DNA of 64,000 nucleotides from Spartobacteria bacterium (lineage in GTDB: Bacteria > Verrucomicrobiota > Verrucomicrobiia > Chthoniobacterales > Chthoniobacteraceae). The notes below the pieces were generated by a model. It was not told the origin of the DNA and did not search any database. It saw nothing but the letters and a program-made list of their open reading frames with translations. The first letter of the stretch is position 1. Each line of letters starts with the position of its first letter. The stretch spans positions 1-64,000 of the forward strand of contig JAJPJG010000021.1 in NCBI GenBank assembly GCA_021324395.1, in the 5' to 3' direction. A program made the position numbers and the translations under genes. Shown here in pieces: positions 37,001-46,662 of the stretch.

Positions 37001-38091
37001 TCGCCGCCGTGAACCGCCTTGCTCGCCACAGGATCGTAGTTTCCATCCGCATTGTTGTTAGACGAATCGCCGTCGAAAAAACGATCGGTTAGAATTTGGT
37101 AAACGTTCTGTTTTTGCCAAAAAGTGAGATCCTGCACTGTAAACGTGAACGGCACGGCCTGTGCGACCGATTCGACCTCGGTGGTGTTCGATTGCGTGTC
37201 CGTGCCGTAAATGAACGTCGGCAGATGATCGCTGTATGGAATCTTCAGGTAATACTGGATCGTATCGCCGGCGCTGAACGCGGACGCCGGAATTGTGGCC
37301 GAGTAGTATTTGTTGTTCGCGCTCTGGTTCAGGAATGCCATTGCGGCGGACGACCATGTGTTAGCGGTTGTTTTTTTGTAAAAAACCGTGCTGCCGGTCT
37401 GCAACTGATTGCCTGCTTCGCCGGTGCCTTGAAATTGATTGCCGCTGTAGATGGTAACGTTCGTGCCGGGCGTAGCGGTGAATGGCGCGCGCATGCTCGT
37501 GGTCGTGCCGGCGGGATCGGCGTTGTTCGGGATGTGCCACGCATTTCCCACACGCGCCGCAAACGTGCCGCTGGTTGTGAGGATCAGACGATCGATCCGG
37601 ATGCCGTCTTCGCGCATCCAGATGTTCACCGTGTGCGTGCCTGTCGAGCTGACGGAAATGCTCGCTGCACCCGAGCCTTGCAGCGTGTTACTCCACTGCC
37701 AGACGTTGTATTGGCTTAGCGTGAGTGCAACGCTGTTGGTGCCGTCGATCCCGACAAAAGCCGAGTCGTCCGTGTTCGCAGCCGCCGACGCCCGCATCCA
37801 AATATAATGCGTGCCGGTCGTATTGAAATTGACCGTGTATTGCAGTTCCGGGCTGCTCGATCCGGCGCTCAGTCCCGCGCCATTGTTCGGCAAACCTTCC
37901 ATGTAACCGCTCCCGCTGAAACCGCTGAAGCTGTTTCCAAAATCCCACTCGTGTGAACTGCGCGGCGAAAGATTCGCGTTGTAACTCTCCGCCTCAATGA
38001 CAACAACGCCGCCCGATTCGCTGACGCTCTGTGCTGTAACGCGCGATGCCGCGATGGCCAATCCGAGCAGCCACCACGGCACCTTTTTCAT
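34087..38091 (-). CDS. Secreted multidomain GH13 alpha-amylase
   Basis: 1,334 residues with a signal peptide (1-20, ends VTA). In order: a carbohydrate-binding-type beta domain (about 25-175), a linker beta domain (about 200-315), the GH13 barrel (about 325-840), Ig-like domains (about 850-1065), a malectin-like domain (about 1070-1230), and a C-terminal DGDGIPDWWRL / DADGDGVSNLLEFIEGTNPLDP module typical of verrucomicrobial exoproteins. Catalytic residues are present: nucleophile D543 in GFDAFRIDT, acid/base E577 in FGEELDG, and D653 in FLDNHD; region I is DDIVVNH. It should hydrolyse starch or related alpha-glucans outside the cell. It starts 18 bases after the PEP-CTERM gene and is probably co-transcribed with it. 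Confidence 0.92.
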   Translation of the reverse strand: MKKVPWWLLGLAIAASRVTAQSVSESGGVVVIEAESYNANLSPRSSHEWDFGNSFSGFSGSGYMEGLPNNGAGLSAGSSSPELQYTVNFNTTGTHYIWMRASAAANTDDSAFVGIDGTNSVALTLSQYNVWQWSNTLQGSGAASISVSSTGTHTVNIWMREDGIRIDRLILTTSGTFAARVGNAWHIPNNADPAGTTTSMRAPFTATPGTNVTIYSGNQFQGTGEAGNQLQTGSTVFYKKTTANTWSSAAMAFLNQSANNKYYSATIPASAFSAGDTIQYYLKIPYSDHLPTFIYGTDTQSNTTEVESVAQAVPFTFTVQDLTFWQKQNVYQILTDRFFDGDSSNNNADGNYDPVASKAVHGGDFKGIEQKLDYIKSLGATAIWISPVVLNTVGQYHGYGGRDFYSVDPHWGTMANLQHMIQSAHTKGILVIDDIVVNHGGNLVDSGDSGYPNYKASGYTLRFHDNTQQYPPPWDINATNPQPGSLFHNFGNIQNFSDTTQVTTGELNGLDDFRTETAYVQNNMAAIYKFWIEQAGFDAFRIDTVKHVDQGFWQSWCPQIHQDATRIGKSNFFMFGEELDGSDTAVGAYTGTKSGGAFELDSELDYPLYFDINGTFATATSNTKQVEDHFNAIAANYDPVAQMRLVTFLDNHDQQRFLYTGKANNNLARLNVGLAFLYTVRGIPCLYYGTEQAFNGGSDPNNREDMFAGGFEQGPSVGDNFNETHTEFQLVAKLNNFRRLYPALLIGTHVNQWNNPNGPGLFAYSRRLGSQEVFVVLNTAGTSQTLTNRSTIYPAGTACVNLLNPNETITVNSTPQFPSITMPATSAKIFIAQSQVLPLDPVVTGISPVHDSKSVATFAPLTMTFSKAMNTASVEAAFSTLPTTSGTFAWNAAHDTVTYTPIGSGWPGSTLVTALLAPTAADAVSGNTFFAAFESRFTTAASTFSDTTPPTAAFTAPVDQSVVTGGFTLTGTATDNIAVQRVEVQLDGGTWAVATGTNTWSLSLNSANFLNGSHVFSARAIDVSGNVSPFATLHVRFFNVPGSYVQRIGAGGTSDVVDCDGNTWIKDQPYTLGSFGCVSGTNGNIANTISGICAQAQTLYQHERYSLPSASFRFLFDCPPGIYETTLLEAETFATGPNQRLFNVSIEGQAVLSNFDIFTTAGGANIALSGTFTSAVADGQLEIQFDPLVGNARISGIQVRKVADVFSDGDGIPDWWRLAYFDHATGDDADRSRAIDDADGDGVSNLLEFIEGTNPLDPTSAFRIIAIENLNGDMRVSWTTVQNKVYQLQRADSPAATATWTNVGSPIAGTGSAVSATDAGATIGTARFYRVIIP

Positions 38092-38109
38092 AAGCGCGTC
38101 ACTTCACCC

Positions 38110-41100
38110 TTAAGCGCGCACTGCGCGGCGCCGGCGCTTCATCGCGAGCAATGCCGCACCGAGGCAAATACTCGCCCATGTGGACGGTTCCGGCACGGCC
38201 ATCACAGCAACATCGTTGCCAGTTGAATTAAAAGTCCCGGTGCCGGCATTCGCTTGGTAGTTGATTGCGAACTCCTGCCCGCCAAAGTTGATTGTCCGAT
38301 AGCCGCCGGAGATCGCATCCGGCGCTGCATCATTGGAAAACGCAAAAGAGCCGCCGTTTAGCACCTGCGAGGCCGCGCCAATGATGATGAAGAATGTGTC
38401 GCCATCGAAAGAGGAAGCCGTGCTCGCGTTCTTGATTGTTGCGCCGTAACCGTTGATGAGCGAGCCGACAAGCTGAACATTATTTAAAGCGACCGATCCG
38501 CCACCGCTGATCGAGATTTGATCGTAAGAACTTCCGGCAGTTGTGCCACCGAGTTCGATGTTCAAACTCGCCTTGCCCGTCGTGCTGCCGCTGCTGCCGA
38601 GCGAGAGATTACCAGCGACATTGAGTTTACCGACCGTCGAAGTGCCACTGCCGCCCGTGTCGCCCGGCGAAAGCGTGCCGCCGCTGCTCGCATTGCTGGT
38701 AACGGAAAGAGCGGTCACACTCGACGTCGTGTTATTTCCACTTGCCAGAGTTGCGCCTGCCGCAACGCTCGTGGACGACCCAGTAACCGCACCACTAACG
38801 ATGACTTTGCCAGAGCTAACCGTGGTAGCACCGCCATAGCTATTCGAACCGCTGAGTATCAAGGTTCCGGTGCCTGCATAAGTCACACCGCTGGCTGTCG
38901 AGCCTCCGCCATTGGAGATCGTCGAGTTCACAACAATGTTTCCGCTGCCGTTGTAATTAAACGTGCGATTGGTGCTACTGTTTGCCAGCGCGATGCCGCC
39001 GCTAAATGTTGTCGTCCCAGTATTATTGACCGTGATTGTCGGCGACGTGCTTGTATTGGTGAATAAGCCGGCAAAGGTTAGATTGTTAGAACCCGTAATC
39101 GTAAAGCTGCCTGAGCCGGAGTTGCTCAAGTTTGTCGCGTTTGCGATGCTATGCGCTCCTCCGGATGCAAGAATCGTTGATCCGCCAGTAAGGGTAAACG
39201 TTCCCGTGCCCAACGCGTTATCATGACCTATTCCCAATGTGCCGCTCGTCAGAGTGGTTCCACCAGCATAAGAGTTACTGCCGGAAAGAATTTGCGAGCC
39301 GTTATTCAATGCCACCGTGATCGCCAGGTTTGCAGGGGTGCTGGCAGTGATTGTGCCGCCGAAGGAATAGTTACCATTCCCTCCTAATGTCAATGTCTTC
39401 GGAGTTGCGCTGGTATTTGTAACAGTGCCCGTTCCATTATTTAGTCCTGCAATCGTATTGCTGTTATTATTAATATCCAGTGTTCCGCTTGACGAAACTG
39501 AAACCACATTGCTTGAGTTCAGGGCATTCGCGCTGCCTAACTTCAATGTTCCAGCTTGAACACTAATTGCGCCCGTGAGCGAGTTTGAACCACTTATGCG
39601 GACTGCATTCGTCGACGCGTTATTTACTGTGAGACCGCCGGAGCCGCTCATATTTCCTGACAAGAGAAAATCATTGCTGGTGCCTGTCCCTTGAGTTGAG
39701 ACAGTCAAGCTATTATTCAGTGTGACATTGGCTCCTAAGGTAACGTTCGTAGTCGTGGCCTGGAGAGTGTTCGTTCCAGATCCGCCTACAGTAATCGCTC
39801 CGCTGTTATAAGTCTGGTTATTGCTTAGAACCAATGTTGCATTTGAAGAGGTCGTTCCAAAGGCTATTGCATTCACGCCCGCACCGCCTAATGCATTGGC
39901 GTTGTTACCCGCGGTCAACGTGCCGGAGTTAATTGTAATTCCGCCCGTGAAACTATTGCTGCCGGATAGACTGAGATTACCCGCGCCGCTCATTGTCAGG
40001 CTGCGCGACGTATTTCCGTTGTCCGTGCCGTTGACGATGTTACCAGTTAAAGAAATCGTTCCACCGGCGGCAGGATTAAATACCACACCACCATCAAGCG
40101 TGAGATTGCCGCTAAGCGTGGATGTTCCAGAGGAGTAGCTGCTGGAGATCGTTCGTGTGCCAGTGCCAAGGCCCGTGCCAGTATCGGCTTTGTTGGTTCG
40201 GATCGAGTTAGTGATGGACAGTCCGCTAGAGTTAAGGTTCAGACTCGCATTGATATTACCGAAGGTTGTCGTGCCATTTCCAATAAACACCGACGAAGTT
40301 CCCATTGCGGTATTGTTCAAAACGGCAATGGTGCCGGAATCCACGGTTGTCGAGCCGCTGTAGGTATTACTGTTGCTGAGCGTCAGCGTGCCGGTTCCGG
40401 CGTAGTTGACCACTCCCGTGCTTGCGTTTGTAGAGCTATAGATCGCACCGCCGCCGTTGATGTTGATGTTGCCAGCGCCACCAAAAGACATTGTGTTTCC
40501 TTTGATGTCCATGCCGGTAGCTGTATCGGTGGAATTAGCGCGTGCCTGAGTAATATTGAGGGTGCCGCCAGCGGATTGGTTGATCGCCAGTCTGGAATCC
40601 AGTGCAATGTGACCGCTCAAAGTATTCGTTCCGCTGGTGGCAAGCGAGTTCACCGCCAGTGTTCCGGAAGTGTTGCTGGATACAGAGTTGATCGTGTTGC
40701 TGAAAGTCTGGCCGCCGGTTGACGATGTAAGCTGCAAAGTGCCGCCTTTCGTTAAATCCTGATTTCCCGTGTTTCCAAAATCGCCACCGAGCCGGATTGC
40801 CGCAGCGCCACTCATGTTGCCGCTGCTGCCAACATTCAGTGTTCCATTATTCATCACATACCAATCTCCCGATGTAACCGTCCCGTTGATGACTGCGGTA
40901 TTACCGGCGCCGCTTGTCGTGAATCCAATCCATTTCGTGCCGATATTGATGGTGTTGTTAAAGGTGACGGTTTGCCCCGAGCCGAACATTTTCAATCCGG
41001 CAACCGAACCGGCTGCGCTGAGTGTCGCTGTGCTACCAAACGTTAGATTTCCGTTCACGGCATTGATCTCGCCCGAAGTTGCACTCCCGGAAAAAGTGAT

Positions 41101-41544
41101 CGGAGCATTGATGTTTTGATTTACTGTAGAATCATTTTCGAGCTTCGGAACAGTTCCACCGAAATCGAACAATGTGATGGTCGTTCCGCTTAAGGTGAAG
41201 GTGACCGGGCTGCTGATGTTTTCAAACGTAATACGATAACCGCTATAGGTGCTCGCGTTATTAATCGTTGTGTTTCCGCCGCGGCCTGCAGTTACCCATG
41301 CATTACCGATAAAGAGGTTGTTGTTGCTGCCAAAGCCATTGTCCCAGTTGCTGGAAGTTTGCATGTCGGTGCTCGTGGTTCCCTTCCAGCCGGTGGAAGT
41401 CTGCGCGAGCGAGTTCGAACCAATGGCCAATGCAAATGCGACGATCAGGCACTTTATCGCGGCTGCTTTGTTGAATTGATCGTGTGCGACAAAAAGCGCG
41501 AGCCGCAAAGAGCGAATCGCCGGGAAGTGGTGGGACGATTTCAT
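38110..41544 (-). CDS. PEP-CTERM protein with autotransporter-type beta-strand repeats
   Basis: 1,144 residues from ATG 41544; an upstream start adds 24 unlikely residues. A signal segment (about 30-48, LIVAFALAIGSNSLA) is followed by Ser/Thr/Gly/Asn-rich repeats of the form GTGTLTLSGSNSYSGGTTVxSGTL. This is the autotransporter-associated beta-strand repeat, predicted to form a long right-handed beta-helix. The end is a textbook exosortase signal: VPEPSTW, a hydrophobic span and KRRRR. Exosortase should remove this and anchor or release the protein at the surface. No autotransporter beta-barrel is present. It leads the transcript that continues into the amylase gene. Its binding target is unknown. 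Base composition is less GC-rich than its neighbours. Confidence 0.9.
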   Translation of the reverse strand: MKSSHHFPAIRSLRLALFVAHDQFNKAAAIKCLIVAFALAIGSNSLAQTSTGWKGTTSTDMQTSSNWDNGFGSNNNLFIGNAWVTAGRGGNTTINNASTYSGYRITFENISSPVTFTLSGTTITLFDFGGTVPKLENDSTVNQNINAPITFSGSATSGEINAVNGNLTFGSTATLSAAGSVAGLKMFGSGQTVTFNNTINIGTKWIGFTTSGAGNTAVINGTVTSGDWYVMNNGTLNVGSSGNMSGAAAIRLGGDFGNTGNQDLTKGGTLQLTSSTGGQTFSNTINSVSSNTSGTLAVNSLATSGTNTLSGHIALDSRLAINQSAGGTLNITQARANSTDTATGMDIKGNTMSFGGAGNININGGGAIYSSTNASTGVVNYAGTGTLTLSNSNTYSGSTTVDSGTIAVLNNTAMGTSSVFIGNGTTTFGNINASLNLNSSGLSITNSIRTNKADTGTGLGTGTRTISSSYSSGTSTLSGNLTLDGGVVFNPAAGGTISLTGNIVNGTDNGNTSRSLTMSGAGNLSLSGSNSFTGGITINSGTLTAGNNANALGGAGVNAIAFGTTSSNATLVLSNNQTYNSGAITVGGSGTNTLQATTTNVTLGANVTLNNSLTVSTQGTGTSNDFLLSGNMSGSGGLTVNNASTNAVRISGSNSLTGAISVQAGTLKLGSANALNSSNVVSVSSSGTLDINNNSNTIAGLNNGTGTVTNTSATPKTLTLGGNGNYSFGGTITASTPANLAITVALNNGSQILSGSNSYAGGTTLTSGTLGIGHDNALGTGTFTLTGGSTILASGGAHSIANATNLSNSGSGSFTITGSNNLTFAGLFTNTSTSPTITVNNTGTTTFSGGIALANSSTNRTFNYNGSGNIVVNSTISNGGGSTASGVTYAGTGTLILSGSNSYGGATTVSSGKVIVSGAVTGSSTSVAAGATLASGNNTTSSVTALSVTSNASSGGTLSPGDTGGSGTSTVGKLNVAGNLSLGSSGSTTGKASLNIELGGTTAGSSYDQISISGGGSVALNNVQLVGSLINGYGATIKNASTASSFDGDTFFIIIGAASQVLNGGSFAFSNDAAPDAISGGYRTINFGGQEFAINYQANAGTGTFNSTGNDVAVMAVPEPSTWASICLGAALLAMKRRRRAVRA

Positions 41545-41706
41545 AGAAGGTGGGGAATGAGCCGAGCATATAATATGTTTTTCGGGCTGCAAATTGACCG
41601 TTGCGATACCGTTCAATCAGAAGCCGTCCTCTGACATTTCTCACCTATAATAACTTACTTTTGGGCGCCGAATCGCCATCCTGTCATCATCCGACGGGGA
41701 TCTTTA

Positions 41707-42453
41707 TTACGCGCAATAGTCCCGCATCGCGGCGAGCATTTCGCGCACGGCGGTTTCCATTCCGACAAAGGTGGCGCGCGAAACGATCGAGTGACCGATA
41801 TTTAGCTCGGCGAGATGCGGAAGCCGCAAAATATCGCGGATATTCGTGTAGTTGATCCCGTGGCCGGCGTTGACTTGCAGTTGCAATTCGTCGGCGAAGA
41901 CTGCGGCTTCGGCGAGATACTTCAATTCCTGCTCGCGCGCTTTGCCGGTCGCGTTTGCGAATGCGCCGGTGTGCAGCTCGATTGCGTCCGCGCCGATTTT
42001 TTTCGACGCCTCGACCTGGCCCGGCGATGGATCGATGAACATGCTCACGCGCACACCGGCCGATTGCAGCCGTTGGATGGTCGGCTCGAGTTGTTTAAAA
42101 TTGCGGATCACGTCGAGCCCGCCTTCCGTCGTCACTTCGCGGCGGTTCTCCGGCACGAGGCAGACGTCCTCCGGCAAAATCTGTAGTGCGATCGCCAGAA
42201 TCTCCGGCGTGTTTCCCATCTCGAGATTCAGCTTTGTCATCACGCTTTCGCGCAGCCGCTGCACGTCGCGATCCTGGATGTGCCGCCGGTCCGCGCGCAG
42301 ATGCACCGTGATTCCATGCGCACCGGCGCGCTCGCACTCACTCGCCGCCGCGAGCAAATCCGGCTCGACGTTTTCTGCGTCCGGCGTCTCCGCGTAGCGC
42401 GCTTGTCGCAGCGTGGCGACGTGATCGATGTTAACGCCGAGTTTCAAAGACAT
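41707..42453 (-). CDS. pdxJ: Pyridoxine 5'-phosphate synthase
   Basis: 248 residues. It condenses 1-deoxyxylulose 5-phosphate with 3-amino-2-oxopropyl phosphate to give pyridoxine 5'-phosphate. [15 protein letters not shown] at the start, then [35 protein letters not shown] and [10 protein letters not shown], are all diagnostic. The length is normal. It follows purH on the same strand after 68 bases that hold a large hairpin. Confidence 0.96.
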   Translation of the reverse strand: MSLKLGVNIDHVATLRQARYAETPDAENVEPDLLAAASECERAGAHGITVHLRADRRHIQDRDVQRLRESVMTKLNLEMGNTPEILAIALQILPEDVCLVPENRREVTTEGGLDVIRNFKQLEPTIQRLQSAGVRVSMFIDPSPGQVEASKKIGADAIELHTGAFANATGKAREQELKYLAEAAVFADELQLQVNAGHGINYTNIRDILRLPHLAELNIGHSIVSRATFVGMETAVREMLAAMRDYCA

Positions 42454-42462
42454 GATTTTTAT

Positions 42463-42517
42463 ATCCGCAGATTGCGCAGATTGTCGCAGAGATCAAAAAT
42501 CTGCGGCATCTGCGGAT
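42463..42517. repeat. Long imperfect inverted repeat of CGCAGATT units between purH and pdxJ
   Basis: Left arm 42463-42482 and right arm 42498-42517 are 20 bases each and match at 18 of 20 positions, with a 15-base loop. The arms consist of repeated CGCAGATT with a period of about 10 bp. No T run follows in the direction of transcription, so it does not look like a simple terminator. It would form a strong hairpin in the purH-pdxJ message. Confidence 0.75.
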
Positions 42518-42521
42518 TGCT

Positions 42522-44057
42522 TTAGTGCCGGAAATGCCGCACGCCTGTAAACACCATCGCGATCTTTCGTTCGTTCGCGGCCTTGATCACTTCCTCGTCA
42601 CGCACCGAGCCCCCAGGCTGAATCGCACACGTCGCGCCGGCTTCAGCGGCGGCGATGAGTCCGTCGGGGAAGGGAAAAAACGCGTCGCTCGCGATCGCGC
42701 TGCCGGCCAGCGAAAGGCCCGCATCCGCCGCTTTCCAGATCGCGATGCGCGAGGCATCGATGCGCGACATCTGGCCTGCGCCGATGCCGAGCGTGCGATC
42801 TTTCGCGGCGTAGACGATCGCATTCGATTTCACGTGTTTAACTACGCGCCATCCGAAAATCATCGCCTGCATCTCCGCCTGCGTCGGCGGACGCTCCGTG
42901 ACGACCTTGCTCTCGAGCTTGTCAAATTCCTTTGCGTTCCGCACATCGCGATCCTGCGCGAGCACGCCGCCGATCACCGAGCGGAGATCCAGATCCTCCT
43001 TTTTCTCCGGCATCGACAGCTTGCGCATGAGCCGCAGGTTTTTCTTCTTCTGCAAAATCGCGCGCGCCTCCGCATCGAACTCCGGCGCGATGATCACCTC
43101 GGAAAAAATCTCGCTGATCGCCTTTGCCAGCGGCTCGGTCAGCGGGCGATTGCAAATGATGATTCCGCCGAACGGCGCCTGCTTGTCCGTCGCGAACGCC
43201 TTGTCCCACGCCGCCTTCAAGTCCGCGTCGCTGCCGATGCCGCACGGGTTCGTGTGTTTTAAAATCGCGACCGTCGGCTCCGTGAATTCGTCGATCAAAA
43301 GCGACGCCGCGCTGATGTCCAAAATGTTGTTAAACGAGAGTTCCTTCCCGTGCAGCTTCTGGAAATGCTCGTCGAAGTTCCCGTAGAGCGTCGCCTGCTG
43401 GTGCGGGTTCTCGCCGTAGCGCAGCCGCGCGCCGAGCGGCAGGCAGAGCGAAAACGCACACGTTGTCTCCTGCTCCTTGTTGAAAAAGTTCGCGATCGCG
43501 CCGTCGTATTTCGACGTGGTGACGAATACTTTGATCCCGAGCCGCTCGCGCAGCTTCAGCGTCGTCTCGCCATCATTGTTGCGCATGTCCTCCAGCACGT
43601 CCGCGTAATCCGCCGGATCCACCACCACCGTCACCGAGCGATAATTCTTCGCCGCGCTCCGCAGCATCGACGGCCCGCCGATGTCGATATTCTCGATCGC
43701 CTCATCGAGCGTCACGTCCGGCTTCGCGACCGTTTGCTCGAACGGATACAAATTCACCACGACCATATCGATCGCCTCGATGCCGTGCTTTTTCGCCTGC
43801 GCCTCGTGGTCTTCATTGCCGCGCAGATAAAGCAGTCCGCCGTGAACCTTCGGGTGCAGCGTCTTCACGCGCCCGTCGAGAATCTCCGGCGAGCCCGTGT
43901 ATTCCGAGATCTCCGTGCACGGGATATTCTCGCGTTTCAAAAGCGCCGCCGTCCCGCCGGTCGAGATGATTTCCGTATCCATTTTCACGAGTTCGCGGGC
44001 GAAATCGACGAGTCCGGTCTTGTCCGAAACGGAAATGAGCGCACGTTTGATTTTCAT
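42522..44057 (-). CDS. purH: Bifunctional AICAR formyltransferase / IMP cyclohydrolase
   Basis: 511 residues; catalyses the last two steps of purine synthesis. The N-terminal IMP cyclohydrolase domain has [31 protein letters not shown] and [11 protein letters not shown]. The C-terminal AICAR transformylase domain has [22 protein letters not shown] and [10 protein letters not shown]. Both domains look complete and the length is normal. It lies 68 bases before pdxJ on the same strand. Confidence 0.97.
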   Translation of the reverse strand: MKIKRALISVSDKTGLVDFARELVKMDTEIISTGGTAALLKRENIPCTEISEYTGSPEILDGRVKTLHPKVHGGLLYLRGNEDHEAQAKKHGIEAIDMVVVNLYPFEQTVAKPDVTLDEAIENIDIGGPSMLRSAAKNYRSVTVVVDPADYADVLEDMRNNDGETTLKLRERLGIKVFVTTSKYDGAIANFFNKEQETTCAFSLCLPLGARLRYGENPHQQATLYGNFDEHFQKLHGKELSFNNILDISAASLLIDEFTEPTVAILKHTNPCGIGSDADLKAAWDKAFATDKQAPFGGIIICNRPLTEPLAKAISEIFSEVIIAPEFDAEARAILQKKKNLRLMRKLSMPEKKEDLDLRSVIGGVLAQDRDVRNAKEFDKLESKVVTERPPTQAEMQAMIFGWRVVKHVKSNAIVYAAKDRTLGIGAGQMSRIDASRIAIWKAADAGLSLAGSAIASDAFFPFPDGLIAAAEAGATCAIQPGGSVRDEEVIKAANERKIAMVFTGVRHFRH

Positions 44058-44071
44058 AAAGGCGACAGAGG

Positions 44072-44269
44072 CTAGTGCTTCGTCGCGACGGGGTCAATGC
44101 GTAGGAAACGGAGGAGAAAAGAGCGCTCAGCGGCACTTTCTTCGACAACGTCACCGGCAAAACGGAATCGTTCACCGGCGCGGTATTTCAAAAGCAAAGC
44201 ATGGCCGCCGGCTTTTATCTCAGCGGAACGGAAGCGACCTCGTGCAGTTGACGCCCAAGTAAGCGTCAA
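44072..44269 (-). CDS. Possible small ORF coupled to the metal ATPase gene
   Basis: Not recognised. A 65-codon frame starting at TTG 44269, whose TTGA overlaps the TGA stop of the ATPase gene, an arrangement typical of translational coupling. It ends 14 bases before purH. The product is basic, with Arg, Ala and Phe prominent ([21 protein letters not shown]), without a membrane span or metal-binding cysteines. Codon use is like that of nearby genes, but a chance frame in GC-rich DNA is equally possible. Confidence 0.35.
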   Translation of the reverse strand: MTLTWASTARGRFRSAEIKAGGHALLLKYRAGERFRFAGDVVEESAAERSFLLRFLRIDPVATKH

Positions 44270-46662
44270 AAGGTTGCAGTCGCGGCTCCGCGTGGGGATG
44301 AAGAGCGAAACGTGAGCATGCGGAGGCCGTTGAGGCAGACGAGAACGGTGCTGCCTTCATGACCGACGACGCCAATGGGGAGCGGCAGTTTGAAGCCGAG
44401 CGCGGAGATGATGAGCACGAGGATCACGCCCATTGCGAAGGTAAGGTTTTGGTAAATGACGCGCCGGGCTTGCCGGGCGAGGTCGAGGGCGAAGACGATG
44501 TTTTGCAGGCTGTCGCTCATCAGGACGACGTCTGCGGTTTCCATCGCGACGTCGGTGCCGGCGGCCCCCATGGCAATGCCGACCGTGGCCGCCGCAAGGG
44601 CCGGGGCGTCATTGACGCCGTCGCCCACCATGGCCACGGGGCCGATGCCCTTGAGTTCCTTGATCACGCGCACTTTGTCCTCGGGAAGAAGATCGGCATG
44701 AAATTCATCGACTCCGGCGAGCTTTGCGATGGCCCGGGCGACACGGGTATTATCGCCGGTGAGCATCACGACGCGCTCAATACCGTTAAGTTTGAGTTGC
44801 TGGATGACGGCGGCGGCATCCGGGCGCAGGACATCGGCGATGGCGACGGCTCCGAGAAGTTTGGCGGTGCCCGCCCTTTCGTCGAGTTCGCCGACGATCA
44901 CGCAAGTCTTTCCCTCGTCCTGCAGAGTCGCGATCTGCGAGTTGAAGGTTTCGGAGATGACGACATTCTGCCGGTTGAAATAGCGCGCATTGCCGACGCC
45001 GATGCGTCTCTCGCCGACCAGCCCGCTCGCGCCTTTTCCGGAGATGGACTGGAAGCCGGCACATTCCTCCAGCCTCACGCCGCGTTGGTGGCACTCGGTG
45101 ACGATGGCTTGCGCGAGCGGATGCTCGGACTTTGCCTCGACGGCGCCGACGAGACCGAGCAATGCCAGCGCGGCCGCATCGGGCGTGGCACGAAAATCAA
45201 CAACGCGGCCATCGACGACCACATCGGTGACGCGCGGTTTGCCCTCGGTGAGCGTGCCGGTTTTGTCGAAGGTCACAACCTTCACCGTGGCCGCGCGTTC
45301 GAGGTGCACGCCACCTTTGAACAGGACGCCCCGCCGTGCCGCACCGCCGATGGCGGAAAGGATGGAGGCGGGCGTGCTGATGATGAGCGCGCACGGCGAG
45401 GCAACGACCATCACCGTCATGGCGCGGTAAAACGTCGCCTGGAAAGGCTCGTGCAGAAAAACCATCGGGATGGCGATGAGAGCGAGGGTGAAGAGGATGA
45501 CGCCCGCGGCGTAGAACTGCTCGGCGCGATCGAGGAAACGCTGCGTATTCGCTTTCTCCGACTGCGCCTCCTCCACCATCCGGACCAGCTTTTCAATGGT
45601 GGAATCCTTCGCGAGCTTGGTGACGCGGATTTCGAGTCCGCCAGTCTGATTGATCGTCCCCGCAAAAACGGGATCGCCCACGGTCTTCGAGACCGGCATC
45701 GACTCTCCGGTGATCGACGCCTGGTCGATGGCGCTGCTGCCTTCGATGATCACGCTGTCGAGCGCGATGCTCTCGCCCGGCCGCACCACGAGCACATCGC
45801 CGACAAGGAGTTCTTCGACCGGGAGCAGCACGGTGCGTCCATCGCGGCGCACGAGCGCTTTCTCCGGGCGCAGCTTCATCAGCGACTTGATCGCCTTGCG
45901 CGTGCGGTCCATGGCGTAGGCTTGCAGGACATTCGAGAGCGAAAAGAGGAAGAGCAGCATCGCTCCCTCGAACGGTGCATTGACGACCGCGGCGCCCAGC
46001 GCGGCGAGAACCATCAGCAGATCGACGTCGATCGTCCATTGGCGCAGCGATTGCAGCCCGGCACGCACCCCGAAGTATCCGCCCGCGAGATATGCGCCGG
46101 CGTAAAAGACATCGTGCCACCCCACGCCCAGCTTCGCCGTGACCCAGCCGGTGATCATAAAGACGAAGGTGAGCGCCATGCAGAGCGCTTCGAGGCGGTC
46201 CCCGGTCGTCCAATGCACGAGCCACTCGCGGACGTTGGCTGGCGTTTCCTCCTTTTCCAGCTCGTAGCGTTTCACCGGCGCGCCTGTCTCGCGCACGCGC
46301 TCGATCACCTGTTCCTCGGAAAGGCGCGCATCATCGAAAGTTACCGTCATGACGCCGCCCATGAACGTCGCCCGCGCCCGCCGGATGCCTTCGATCTTCT
46401 GCGCCTTGCGCTCCAGCTTTTGCTCCGCCGCTCCCGAGGCGCGACCGCTGAGTCGCAGGATCGCCTTGCAGTATTGCTGATGGCCCGCCGGCGCGAGCTT
46501 CTCTGCGACTTTCCGCACGCCTTCGTCAGAAATGACGCTCGGATCGAACTCGATGGTCAGTGCGTGATTCACCGTATCCACGTCGGCGCGCAACACGCCC
46601 GGTGCAGCGCTCGGGATCGGGACGGATTCAGGGTTCGCGTCGGTGCTCGCAGGCTCTTTCAT
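44266..46662 (-). CDS. P1B-type heavy-metal ATPase, P1B-4-like
   Basis: 798 residues. Phosphorylation site D466 (DKTGT), TGES at 318-321, GDGVND at 680-685 and the SEHPLA motif near H514 are all intact. The membrane site is SPC (422-424) rather than CPC, and HEGST (768-772) lies in the last span. SPC plus HEG[G/S]T marks the P1B-4 group, exporters of cobalt, iron or zinc. Two HMA-like folds at the N-terminus (about 22-75 and 80-130) lack CxxC, so they are unlikely to bind metal in the standard way. Six to eight membrane spans are visible. No metalloregulator gene is adjacent. Confidence 0.93.
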   Translation of the reverse strand: MKEPASTDANPESVPIPSAAPGVLRADVDTVNHALTIEFDPSVISDEGVRKVAEKLAPAGHQQYCKAILRLSGRASGAAEQKLERKAQKIEGIRRARATFMGGVMTVTFDDARLSEEQVIERVRETGAPVKRYELEKEETPANVREWLVHWTTGDRLEALCMALTFVFMITGWVTAKLGVGWHDVFYAGAYLAGGYFGVRAGLQSLRQWTIDVDLLMVLAALGAAVVNAPFEGAMLLFLFSLSNVLQAYAMDRTRKAIKSLMKLRPEKALVRRDGRTVLLPVEELLVGDVLVVRPGESIALDSVIIEGSSAIDQASITGESMPVSKTVGDPVFAGTINQTGGLEIRVTKLAKDSTIEKLVRMVEEAQSEKANTQRFLDRAEQFYAAGVILFTLALIAIPMVFLHEPFQATFYRAMTVMVVASPCALIISTPASILSAIGGAARRGVLFKGGVHLERAATVKVVTFDKTGTLTEGKPRVTDVVVDGRVVDFRATPDAAALALLGLVGAVEAKSEHPLAQAIVTECHQRGVRLEECAGFQSISGKGASGLVGERRIGVGNARYFNRQNVVISETFNSQIATLQDEGKTCVIVGELDERAGTAKLLGAVAIADVLRPDAAAVIQQLKLNGIERVVMLTGDNTRVARAIAKLAGVDEFHADLLPEDKVRVIKELKGIGPVAMVGDGVNDAPALAAATVGIAMGAAGTDVAMETADVVLMSDSLQNIVFALDLARQARRVIYQNLTFAMGVILVLIISALGFKLPLPIGVVGHEGSTVLVCLNGLRMLTFRSSSPRGAATATF

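Noticed and set aside
38110..41544. Classical type V autotransporter
   Set aside because: Despite the strand repeats there is no C-terminal beta-barrel; the end is a PEP-CTERM sorting signal.
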